DNA of 64,000 bases. Origin: COE1 sp949066965. GTDB taxonomy: Bacteria > Bacillota > Clostridia > Lachnospirales > Lachnospiraceae. Below the pieces are notes generated by a model. That model worked only from the letters and a program-made list of their open reading frames with translations. It made no database searches and was not told the DNA's origin. Position numbers and translations under genes: made by a program. Positions 18,409 through 26,018 of this stretch are shown here, one piece after another. Positions within the stretch are counted from its first letter, which is position 1; each line of letters begins with the position of its first letter. The stretch is from positions 1 through 64,000 of the forward strand of contig CARTDA010000021.1 of NCBI GenBank assembly GCA_949066965.1, in the 5' to 3' direction.

Positions 18409-19353
18409 TTATTTGCAATTTTTTATCTGCCCTTCGCGTTTTATAATTATATTATCCAATCTATCGCTTCTGGTGTTTTTGATTGCCCTTTTCACCAGAA
18501 GCTGTTCATATTTCCAATCATAATCATCTTTTTTTATGATTCCGAACAGCCAGTTCCGAAAAATCACATTGGCAAATAAGTTGGCATAATTTACGATCTG
18601 GTCAATTATATTCCCATGTTCCCTAACCATCAGTATACGATTTCTAACTGCATAGTATTCTCTCCAGTCGTATCTTCTTTTGCCTGTCTTGTCCACAGGC
18701 TTTGTCTTATGATTCAGGACTGCGTCTGTTACTACCAGGAATTTGCTGTACTTTCGAATGCGCATGGAATATTCTGCATCGTCATGCCATATGAAATATT
18801 CTGCATGGGGTAAACCAATTTGCCTGATAAGTGAGATGTCAATCATCATACCGCAAAAGGAAGCAATCTCACACTCGAAATGAGGCTGATTGTACTTGTC
18901 TTTTTCACAATTTATAAAAAAAAGTCCCGGTTTTGACACATTCCTCCTGTGGTATGTATCAATAGTATCATTAACTTTTACTGTGCCTGCAAACGCTTTA
19001 TAATCCGCATACTTTTCCCTGGCTTTCAGCAGTTTCTCCATATAATCTTTTTCAAGCATGGCATCATCATCAATGAGGAGTACGCTTTCTATGTCTTTTT
19101 GCACTGCCCGTTCAATGCCTTTTGAAAATCCTCCCGCTCCTCCGATATTTTGTGAGAGATTGATGATATCATAAACCGTACTTTCCGCAGACAATTCTTC
19201 TAGACAGGTCTGCGTTCCATCTGTCGATGCATTGTTTACGATTATGATGCTGTCGGGCGAAGCTGTCTGATTTCCCACATTTTCAATGCACTCCCGCAAC
19301 AGCCTTTCCCTGTTATATGTCACAATTACTACTGCATATCTTGCAACTGCCAT
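18409..19353 (-). CDS. Glycosyltransferase family 2 (GlfT-like)
   Basis: 314 residues. The GT-A core is YAVVIVTYNRERLLRECIEN, IIIVNNASTDGT, NIGGAGGFSKGIERA and VLLIDDDAMLEKDYM, which supplies the DDD metal site. EYFIWHDDAEYSMRIRK near 200 provides the catalytic acidic region. The combination of NIGGAGGF and WHDDAEYSxR is typical of galactofuranosyl- and rhamnosyl-type GT2 enzymes next to ABC exporters. First gene of the leftward island; a start with AGGGG upstream is chosen. The sugar is not certain. Confidence 0.9.
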   Translation of the reverse strand: MAVARYAVVIVTYNRERLLRECIENVGNQTASPDSIIIVNNASTDGTQTCLEELSAESTVYDIINLSQNIGGAGGFSKGIERAVQKDIESVLLIDDDAMLEKDYMEKLLKAREKYADYKAFAGTVKVNDTIDTYHRRNVSKPGLFFINCEKDKYNQPHFECEIASFCGMMIDISLIRQIGLPHAEYFIWHDDAEYSMRIRKYSKFLVVTDAVLNHKTKPVDKTGKRRYDWREYYAVRNRILMVREHGNIIDQIVNYANLFANVIFRNWLFGIIKKDDYDWKYEQLLVKRAIKNTRSDRLDNIIIKREGQIKNCK

Positions 19354-19441
19354 AAGAACCCCTCTTATAATCTCCTGTTCTTCTCATCCTGTCATTTTCA
19401 GAAATTCCAGCATTATCACCCTTCCAACATGATGCCGTACC

Positions 19442-19585
19442 ATAACAGTTCAGCCCAGGACTTTGCACTATGCTGCAAATTATGGCTTTACAAGCCACGT
19501 GAGAAAGCGTAGTGGCTTTGACACCAACGAAGTGGTTTTGCATGGCTTGATGCCTGTAACAGGAAGCCGAAGGCTGAACTGTTAC
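19442..19585 (+). repeat. Dispersed repeat family R2, copy 1
   Basis: 144 bp bounded by near-perfect inverted ends (ATAACAGTTCAGCC and GGCTGAACTGTTAC). It matches 39428-39564 along its whole length, including the shared internal stretch GAAGTGGTTTTGCATGGCTT. Two internal stems that are perfect in copy 2 are degraded here (for example GGACTTTGC no longer meets GCAAAGTCC). It lies between the start of the GT2 gene and the promoter of the GT-C gene. No other gene is seen in 19354-19731. Confidence 0.8.
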
Positions 19586-19643
19586 GCTGTACCAAAAGCA
19601 TTCTATCACAAAAGCATGAAAAACGCTATTCAATTTTATGTTT

Positions 19644-19672
19644 TTGTGATAAAATTAGGCAGTTGCTATAGT
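19644..19672 (+). promoter_or_regulatory. Predicted sigma-A promoter of the GT-C gene
   Basis: TTGTGA (19644-19649), 17 bp, TATAGT (19667-19672). It lies 60 bp before the ATG at 19732, which has a GGAGG-type site (ATGGAGGC). It is the only promoter-like element between the R2 repeat and the gene. Confidence 0.55.
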
Positions 19673-19731
19673 TGTGGCACTTTATTTATCCTGTTTTTAA
19701 TGAATATATCAATAAATAATGGAGGCTTTTC

Positions 19732-21237
19732 ATGAAAAATTATATCATGCAGCATAAAGGAGAGCTTGCGGCGAGAGTTGCCCTTAGTATGCTTGGCGTA
19801 CTATTTGTATATTTCTTTTCATATAGTACATCCCCCTTATACCCTGATTATTACGGCGGGGATTCCGCACAATTTCTCACAATAGGTAAGGCACAGATGC
19901 AGGGAAGAATCCCATACAAAGAAATGTTTGACCACAAAGGTCCTTTTATTTTCTTTATTGACATGCTTGGTTTTATGATTGCAGGAAGCAAATCCGGAGT
20001 CGCCATAATTCAGTCACTCTTTATCATTATTACAGTAAATGCCATATTTGATATCGCACGGCTTCGTTCTGAGAGCAGCTACTTTGGCATCATTGTTGTT
20101 GTCATTTCCCTGATAATTTATAAACGCAATTATGTTGAGGGGAACTGTGTTGAGGAATACTGCCTGCCTTTTCTTGCTGTAAGCACATATTTTCAGATGA
20201 AATTTTTATATTGTAAGGATAAACGGCATTCCCCCTATGTGGCAATGTTCTATGGGATTGCTTTCGGTATATGCGCAATGACCAGAATTACCAATGGCGT
20301 CATGGTCTGTACCGGGGTGCTCGTCATATCCGTTATATTGCTTATCCAGAAGCAATATGCAGACCTAGTTCGAAATGCGTTAGGCTTTATTCTTGGATTT
20401 GTGTTGGTCTGCATTCCCTTTGCATTCTATTTTTTGCACCATGAATGTTTTGGAGACTTCCTTTACGGAACATTTGCTTATAATTTTGAGTATGCCAGCA
20501 AAATGCTGTCCTGGGTAAAAACCCCTGATTCGGGCAATGCTGTCACATTTTTTAAATTTTATTTCAGCTACTGGTGTATTGCGCTTGCGGCAGTTTTTGC
20601 ATTTAGCCGTAAAGCACACCCTATCGCATTATTTTATAGCCTGGCTTTCGCCATGGAAACATATCTCTTTTTAAGCGGGCAGCTTTTTTTGCAGTATCCT
20701 GGGATTTGCCTTCCCCAGGTCGCTTTGCTTTTCAATGAGCTCGTTCCGCCTGACCTGAAACAATCCGCAAGAAGCTTTGCCAAATTGGCAGTTTTGCCCA
20801 TTATTATGATAATATGCGCCTACTCCATAAGAAACATGGCTGAGTCGCTGAATATTTATCGTGAATACCATGCTTTTGAAGGTACACGCGGCAGTTATGA
20901 ATATCTTCTGAAACAGATACCTGATGACGAGCTTGCTTCCTTTGTTGCATATGGCGATAACCGTTTCAAGGGGCTATATCTGGCATATGACCTGACACCT
21001 GCATACAAATACTTTGTCATTCAGGAATGGCACGCATCGTTTAGTGAATTTGTGAAAAATGATATTCACTCGGTTTTCGCAAACGGCGATGCCACATGGA
21101 TCTTAACCGCAGGGCAGACAGGATGTATATCGGATATTCTTGAAGAGCGCTACGTGATACATGATTCCGTAGACGATTATGTGCTTTATAGGAAAAATCA
21201 ATCCCATACAAACACCGCATCGTCTGGAAGCTCATAA
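19732..21237 (+). CDS. GT-C family membrane glycosyltransferase (ArnT/PMT-like)
   Basis: 501 residues with about 10-12 hydrophobic helices. The first extracytoplasmic loop has YYGGDSAQFLTIGKAQMQG and PYKEMFDHKGPFIFF (about 40-75), where the Asp at about 44 is the GT-C catalytic-type acid and D-x-K-G-P is a family hallmark. Such enzymes use polyprenyl-phosphate sugars to glycosylate glycans or proteins outside the membrane. It is transcribed opposite to the polysaccharide island and convergently with the AAA-ATPase gene that ends 27 bp away. Donor and acceptor unknown; a link with the island's glycan is inference. Confidence 0.8.
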   Translation: MKNYIMQHKGELAARVALSMLGVLFVYFFSYSTSPLYPDYYGGDSAQFLTIGKAQMQGRIPYKEMFDHKGPFIFFIDMLGFMIAGSKSGVAIIQSLFIIITVNAIFDIARLRSESSYFGIIVVVISLIIYKRNYVEGNCVEEYCLPFLAVSTYFQMKFLYCKDKRHSPYVAMFYGIAFGICAMTRITNGVMVCTGVLVISVILLIQKQYADLVRNALGFILGFVLVCIPFAFYFLHHECFGDFLYGTFAYNFEYASKMLSWVKTPDSGNAVTFFKFYFSYWCIALAAVFAFSRKAHPIALFYSLAFAMETYLFLSGQLFLQYPGICLPQVALLFNELVPPDLKQSARSFAKLAVLPIIMIICAYSIRNMAESLNIYREYHAFEGTRGSYEYLLKQIPDDELASFVAYGDNRFKGLYLAYDLTPAYKYFVIQEWHASFSEFVKNDIHSVFANGDATWILTAGQTGCISDILEERYVIHDSVDDYVLYRKNQSHTNTASSGSS

Positions 21238-21263
21238 TATTTTTTCATCCCTTCACGCAGGGT

Positions 21264-22979
21264 TCACCCTATTAAACACTCTTTCCCCCGAAACGCAAAC
21301 CCATACTTGCGTATCCGCTCCGGCGCAAAGCCGTCTGCAGTCAGTTCTGCCTCGTACTGCCTTTCTTCAATCTGGGCATGAGCGTTTGCGAGCGTGTCCG
21401 CCAGTGTTTTTTCCTTGTATGACTTATATACCTTAAATTCTATGATGTATGCGCAGTCTTCCTTTCCATCCAATGGCTTTAGCATCACGTCATACCGTCC
21501 AAAACCACTCTCACGATTCGATGTAATCTCATATCTTCCGGAAAGCTCTACCATCAGCCCCAACACAAATCCGTGGTAAAAGCGTTCCGGTGTATCGTCA
21601 TCTGACACGCCCTGTGCCATGTCAAAGCTTGAAAAGCTTTGAAGCGCAATTTTATTCATAAATTCGTTCATTGCCTCAACATCGTTTTTGAGCAGTGCCT
21701 TGATGAAGTCATTGTATGTGCTTTCGATGCTTCCGCCAAACCAGCCTTTTACCATGTCTTCAAACAGCATCCTGACTTCCATATTGGTGAGCGCCAGTGT
21801 GTAGACTGCCCTCTTTTGTTCCCCGACATACCTGAGACTCTGCACTTTCAGGTAGCCTGCCGCGAGCAGCATGCTCCATACTGCACTGGCACTGCCGTCC
21901 AGATGGCTGAATATAATCTGTTCGTCCAGCATGGTCTCAAAGCTGTTTCCCTTCAGGAGTTCTTCCATTGTCTGCTTGATGCCGGGTGATCCCTTTTGTA
22001 CGAGGGAATTTGCAAGCCCGTTGCCGCTTGTATTTGACCAGTATGCGCTGTATTTTCCCTTTTTTCCGATAAAGGATGCGATTGACCACGGATTGTAAAT
22101 ATCGGTATGCCCACCGAAGGTAAATCCATCGTACCACTTCTTCACGCCCTGTTTCTCACTGCCAAGTCCTGCATCGTCAAGTGCCTGGAATACTTCTTCC
22201 TCCGTAAAGCCAAACGCCGTTGCGTACTCATCAGAGGTGGTCGTGATGATATCCAGATTGTTCAGGTCGGAAAATATGGACTCCTTGGATATCCTTGTGA
22301 TTCCTGTAATCAGACCGCGGTGAATGTAGGGATTTGTCTTAAAAGTGCTGTTGAACAGTCCCCGGAAAAAGGAAACTGCCTCATCCCAGTAACCTGACAG
22401 CCACGCCTCCTGCATGGGCGTATCATACTCATCAAGGAGGATGATAACATCTTTATGATAATAACGCTGCATAAAATTTGCCATTGAATGAAGCGTACCA
22501 GATGCCACGCTTTCCCCCATACCAGGCTTTACACTTGCATAGTATCTCTTTTCGTTTGCACTAAGCAAATACCCATCCAGCAGATAACTGTTCTGGTCAT
22601 ATATGCGTGCAATTTCTTCTGTTATCTTATATTCCATGGCTGCACAGTCTTTTGCCTTTATATTGGCAAAGCTTAAAAATATCACCGGGAAGGTTCCCTG
22701 TAATTCGCGATATTTATTTACCTCTGCCGTTCCACCTTCTTCCCAGATGGAAAGTCCCTCGAACAGGTCGCCCCTGTCCGCATATTTATTTGAAAAAAAG
22801 CATTCCAGCATGCTCATGTTAAGTGTTTTCCCGAATCTGCGCGGCCGGGTGATGAGCGTAACTGTTGAGCCATACTCCCACCATTCTCTGATGAATCCGG
22901 TCTTGTCAATGTAAAATTTATCCCCTTCAATCATCCTGTCAAATCGCTGCTCGCCTATATTTACTATTTTTCCACCCAT
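21264..22979 (-). CDS. AAA-ATPase-like/PD-(D/E)XK nuclease family protein (DUF1703 type), copy 1
   Basis: 571 residues from an ATG at 22979; a TTG 36 bases upstream has poorer signals. The N-terminal AAA-ATPase-like domain has the P-loop variant TLITRPRRFGKTLNMSML (about 41-58) and the Walker B ILLDEYDTPM near 175. The C-terminal domain carries SGFGRYDVMLKP and then CAYIIEFKVYK, the D...ExK nuclease motif of PDDEXK_9. The protein ends FRGKECLIG. This family is very common in Lachnospiraceae and Bacteroidetes; its function is not established. The paralogue at 32456-34171 is the same length and similar throughout, so the pair are direct repeats about 11 kb apart flanking the giant-protein operon. 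Confidence 0.92.
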   Translation of the reverse strand: MGGKIVNIGEQRFDRMIEGDKFYIDKTGFIREWWEYGSTVTLITRPRRFGKTLNMSMLECFFSNKYADRGDLFEGLSIWEEGGTAEVNKYRELQGTFPVIFLSFANIKAKDCAAMEYKITEEIARIYDQNSYLLDGYLLSANEKRYYASVKPGMGESVASGTLHSMANFMQRYYHKDVIILLDEYDTPMQEAWLSGYWDEAVSFFRGLFNSTFKTNPYIHRGLITGITRISKESIFSDLNNLDIITTTSDEYATAFGFTEEEVFQALDDAGLGSEKQGVKKWYDGFTFGGHTDIYNPWSIASFIGKKGKYSAYWSNTSGNGLANSLVQKGSPGIKQTMEELLKGNSFETMLDEQIIFSHLDGSASAVWSMLLAAGYLKVQSLRYVGEQKRAVYTLALTNMEVRMLFEDMVKGWFGGSIESTYNDFIKALLKNDVEAMNEFMNKIALQSFSSFDMAQGVSDDDTPERFYHGFVLGLMVELSGRYEITSNRESGFGRYDVMLKPLDGKEDCAYIIEFKVYKSYKEKTLADTLANAHAQIEERQYEAELTADGFAPERIRKYGFAFRGKECLIG

Positions 22980-23031
22980 AACCCATCGCCCTTTCCCATA
23001 TCCAACTGCTTTCAAGCACGCTCTAGAACAA

Positions 23032-23071
23032 AACCGTTATAAGCCTTATTTTCCAGAGGCTCATAACGGTT
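23032..23071. repeat. Stem-loop between AAA-ATPase gene and repeat R1
   Basis: Arms AACCGTTAT (23032-23040) and ATAACGGTT (23063-23071), extended inward by AGCC/GGCT, around a 12-base loop. It lies in the leader of the copy-1 AAA-ATPase gene and directly abuts repeat R1 copy A. It may be a terminator or part of the repeat's own structure. Confidence 0.55.
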
Positions 23072-23080
23072 ACTCATTTT

Positions 23081-23207
23081 TATACTCACGACAGATGAAA
23101 TCTGCCGTGAGTATCGCGCCAACCGCAGCCGCACAGCGGCATATTTCCTCATGCGGTTGTGCGCATCATATTATACTGAGCGATCAGTCTTTTCGACCGC
23201 CAGTATA
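23081..23207 (+). repeat. Three-hairpin repeat family R1, copy A
   Basis: 127 bp. Hairpin 1: TACTCACG/CGTGAGTA. Hairpin 2: CAACCGCA/TGCGGTTG with a nested CCGC/GCGG. Hairpin 3: TATACTG..GCG against CGC.CAGTATA with a bulged A. Copy B at 49929-50055 has the same length and order, and most differences between the two keep the pairs. The core GGCATATTTCCT is shared. It lies upstream of the copy-1 AAA-ATPase gene. Confidence 0.8.
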
Positions 23208-23299
23208 ACCGCCTGGACAACAGGCATTTATGATATTATAGCCCATAAAACCGGCAAAGTAAACTCTTATCCGTTTTAATAATGGCAGAAGAACCGGAA

Positions 23300-23329
23300 A
23301 AGCGTACCAGTTCAGCCTTTGGCTTTACT
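23300..23329 (-). repeat. Half copy of repeat family R2
   Basis: On the minus strand AAGGCTGAACTGGTACGC matches the right end of R2 copy 1 (AAGGCTGAACTGTTACGC) with one mismatch. Only the end is present, at the junction of a gene fragment and the transposase remnant. Confidence 0.55.
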
Positions 23330-23330
23330 A

Positions 23331-23447
23331 TCACTCGATTTGTTCACACCACGTTTCCACTTCATTGCCTGATGAATCATATATATATCTGATTCTTGCA
23401 TACCCATCCGGGCCATTTATTAACTGCTTCTCCGCGCCACGATATTT
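23331..23447 (-). pseudogene. 3' tail of a YD-type repeat protein
   Basis: A short minus-strand frame reads KYRGAEKQLINGPDGYARIR followed by YIYDSSGNEVETWCEQIE and a stop. The G-x-A-R-x-x-Y-x-Y-D-x-x-G-N-x-V pattern resembles repeats of YD/RHS-like or similar surface proteins. There is an in-frame stop just upstream, so only about 37 codons survive next to the transposase fragment. Family assignment is tentative. Confidence 0.4.
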
Positions 23448-23475
23448 CTTCTTTCAAAGCATCATTATCGCCGGA

Positions 23476-23910
23476 TTATCCGGAAGATGGCGGTGTATTG
23501 TTGTCATCATCCCTGTGGGCAAGGAGATAATCGTTTACTTCCATCAGCATTTCGGCAGAAATGCGTTTGCGAAAAAGCACCAGCGTGCTTGCATCAAACG
23601 GGGCATCTTCCTGATAGCCGGGAAGTCCGATGAAGTACTGCAGGTATGGATTTTCTGCGATCTGTTCCACAAGCTCACGGTCGGAATACTGGAACTTGGT
23701 CTGGATGATCAGGGCTCCTAACGCCATCCGAAACGGCTTGGCAACATTACCCGTATCACTCGGGAACAGCCTGGCGTATTTTACTTCAAATTCATCCCAT
23801 GGGATTCGGTCAGCCAGTTTGATCCAGCGGTTATCCGAGTTCATGTGGAGTCCCATAGGCTGGTTGAAATCGAGAAACGAGTGGTGTAACTTGTCAATTG
23901 GTTTGTACAT
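23476..23910 (-). pseudogene. IS1182/IS5-like transposase, N-terminal fragment
   Basis: The frame from ATG 23910 (upstream GGGG site) gives MYKPIDKLHHSFLDFNQPMG, DRIPWDEFEVKYARLFPS, LGALIIQTKFQYSDRELVEQ and YLQYFIGLPGYQEDAPFDAS. This is the DUF772-type N-terminal domain of IS1182-like transposases. It stops after HRDDDNNTPPSSG at 144 residues, whereas intact proteins are about 450-550 and continue into a DDE domain. The catalytic domain has been lost by deletion, so the element cannot move itself. Confidence 0.88.
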
Positions 23911-24142
23911 TGATTTAGCCCCTTTATACTTAAAATATGCAGAAAAACTGCAAGAAAAACGGTTTGATTTTATCAAAAGCCTTGCAAGTATTATACCACA
24001 AAACGTGGTAAAAGTCAGTAAAAGCAAGTGTTTTAAGCCTAATCAGCAGACACTATTTACACCAAAAATACAATCTTTTGCACGAAGAATTAACAGTGAA
24101 TCCAACTTGTCCGCCTAAAACACATTGCTATCTGGCAAACAG

Positions 24143-24180
24143 CAAAAAACTCGCAGTCCTTATATGTACCAAGAACTGCG
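24143..24180 (-). terminator. Rho-independent terminator of the giant-protein operon
   Basis: On the minus strand CGCAGTTCTT and AAGGACTGCG form a stem with one internal mismatch and a 9-base loop, followed by AGTTTTTTG. It lies 55 bp after the stop of the DUF2971 gene, the last gene of the operon. Confidence 0.75.
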
Positions 24181-24235
24181 AACAAATTATCCATATTTCA
24201 GATATGTAGCATGCCAAAATCAATTTCTGTATTGT

Positions 24236-25477
24236 TTATATAAGCGAGTTTCTAAAGGGTGTTCGCGAATATCTTACATCTACGGAACGCAGCCAGTAAT
24301 GCTGCCTGCAGTAATGGCGAATACTTTCTGCCACGATTTCCTTGTTCCGCAGATTTCCAACGGTTATTTTCCTTATAGGGAGATGTCCCTCACACCAGAC
24401 TTTCACATCTTTTGCCTCTTCTCCCCTGCTTAGCAAAAACGCATACACTTCATTGCATATCTTTTCCTGATTTTTAGAATCGGATATGTAAATTTCATTT
24501 CGATTTTCTATATGGAACTCTTCATATCTGCTGCGCGTATACCGGCATACTGGATTTTGTTTGTTGACGCCGGGGATATATTGTTCCCTCAGAGTGCATC
24601 CAAAGCATTTCCAGTCATCGGTCTTCCCTTTACTGGTATCCGTGCAGTTCATGACTTCAACCTTGCCCGGCTTGGAGATGTGTTTTGATAATCCCTCTTG
24701 CAGCTCCTTTCCCATTGTGGTATCAAAGTTCAATCGAACCATGCATTTCGAACGTTTCCTTTTTTCGCTGTCACCAGCCTTCACAACAATATATGGAACC
24801 TTTATCGTTCCTACATTTCTGTATTGAATGCAATCAGACAAGTCTGTATCACGTCCAGAAAATACCAGTCTGGATTCCTCTTCCTCATAAAAACCATCAT
24901 GCTTTACATATGCAATAATGTCTGCTGCCTGCCGTCTGATATTTTCATGATTATTTTCATTATCTGACAAATTTAAGTCAAACTTATCTGCAAAATCATC
25001 CTTGCTTGTGTGCTCATTAATATACTGCACTTTATAGCAGCTATTGTAGACACAGCAGTATTCGTCTATGTCCTTCTTTTTAATGTAAAATGGGCGTATA
25101 TTGTTGAAGTCAAAACCTATGGACACCCCCTCAGGCGCATATCCGCGCCATTGGCTTAGCTTATCGTTCTCATCACAAAAACACACGATGTAGAAATCAC
25201 CTAATGATTCATCCTTAATATCAGCACCCAAAACCTCCCGTAGCTTTTCCATACCAAGGTGCTGCTCCTCCTGGTCATTTGAAAATCTTGCGTTTGTTGC
25301 CCAGAAGCTGTCACTTTCAATAATCGACCAGAAACTTTCCAATGTACGGTACTGATACACATATGGATCGCGTACTATTTTTGACACCCTGTCTATTGAA
25401 AGCATTTTCACGGATGACTTGTTGGCTGCAGTCTGATCTATCTTTTCCAGTTCTTTATATACATTTGTACATGGCAT
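24236..25477 (-). CDS. DUF2971 domain protein
   Basis: About 413 residues from ATG 25477, which has GGAGG 8 bases upstream; a longer frame would overlap the previous gene by 28 bp. YQYRTLESFWSIIESDSFWA, NARFSNDQEEQ, FYIVCFCDENDKLSQWRGYA and EGVSIGFDFNN are the ordered blocks of DUF2971: start, substrate-like N-D-x-E, CF, W-x-x-Y and G-F. The C-terminal part has NEIYISDSKNQEKICNEVYA and VWCEGHLPIRKITVG, an extra conserved module seen in longer family members, ending STPFRNSLI-like. DUF2971 proteins are frequent next to defence and toxin genes; their biochemistry is not established. Third gene of the operon, 2 bp after the receiver-like gene. Possible effector of the system. Confidence 0.85.
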   Translation of the reverse strand: MPCTNVYKELEKIDQTAANKSSVKMLSIDRVSKIVRDPYVYQYRTLESFWSIIESDSFWATNARFSNDQEEQHLGMEKLREVLGADIKDESLGDFYIVCFCDENDKLSQWRGYAPEGVSIGFDFNNIRPFYIKKKDIDEYCCVYNSCYKVQYINEHTSKDDFADKFDLNLSDNENNHENIRRQAADIIAYVKHDGFYEEEESRLVFSGRDTDLSDCIQYRNVGTIKVPYIVVKAGDSEKRKRSKCMVRLNFDTTMGKELQEGLSKHISKPGKVEVMNCTDTSKGKTDDWKCFGCTLREQYIPGVNKQNPVCRYTRSRYEEFHIENRNEIYISDSKNQEKICNEVYAFLLSRGEEAKDVKVWCEGHLPIRKITVGNLRNKEIVAESIRHYCRQHYWLRSVDVRYSRTPFRNSLI

Positions 25478-25479
25478 AT

Positions 25480-26016
25480 TTATACCTCCAAAATCTCCGT
25501 GGCCCACTCTCTATTAAAATGTGCCTGGATCAAACCGCTTCGTTCATATATTTTCGGAATTCCCTTTCCATAAATCTCCTGTAACCTTATTTGCCATTGA
25601 TCCTTAAAACGGTTACCAGCATAACTGCTATACCATGCATATCGAATTCCCAACCGTTCCAGTTCCTCCATGCACTGCATTGAAATGCATTTGTAATCAG
25701 GATCCTCATCAATTTTCTTTTCTTCATCCGCAAGCATGTGCAAATCAACCAGAACTATCACATCTTCACCTTTAATTTCCTCAATATGCTTATTGATGTC
25801 TTCCATTATCTTGCATTCTTTCAGGCTTGTATTCATTTTTTTTAAAACACCAGCATAATATTCAATTGTCTCCGTCTTACTTTTTCCATCAAGGTTGATT
25901 AATATCACTCCACTATTTAAATCTTCCTGCGTCTGATCCTTATAATATTTTTTCATTGCATCGATTACTTTACATGTTTCTGGCAAATTATTGTCAATAA
26001 AGTAAATACCTTTCAT
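25480..26016 (-). CDS. Receiver-like (REC) protein
   Basis: 178 residues from ATG 26016, 9 bases after a GGAGG that itself lies in the end of the giant gene. The layout matches a CheY-like fold: GIYFIDNN at the end of strand 1 (acidic position), VIVLVDLHML near 90 supplying the phosphoacceptor-like Asp, then AWYSSYAGNRF with the Thr/Ser position, and PKIYERSGL where the conserved Lys would lie. The loop after the Asp (DEEKKIDEDPDY) is long and the acidic pair near the N-terminus is reduced, so it may be a degenerate receiver. It lies between the giant GHKL protein and the DUF2971 protein. A signalling link between the two is inferred. Confidence 0.6.
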   Translation of the reverse strand: MKGIYFIDNNLPETCKVIDAMKKYYKDQTQEDLNSGVILINLDGKSKTETIEYYAGVLKKMNTSLKECKIMEDINKHIEEIKGEDVIVLVDLHMLADEEKKIDEDPDYKCISMQCMEELERLGIRYAWYSSYAGNRFKDQWQIRLQEIYGKGIPKIYERSGLIQAHFNREWATEILEV

Positions 26017-26018
26017 TT

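Noticed and set aside
22980..23015. Upstream TTG start for the copy-1 AAA-ATPase
   Set aside because: The paralogue starts at the equivalent of the ATG at 22979, and both then have 571 residues.
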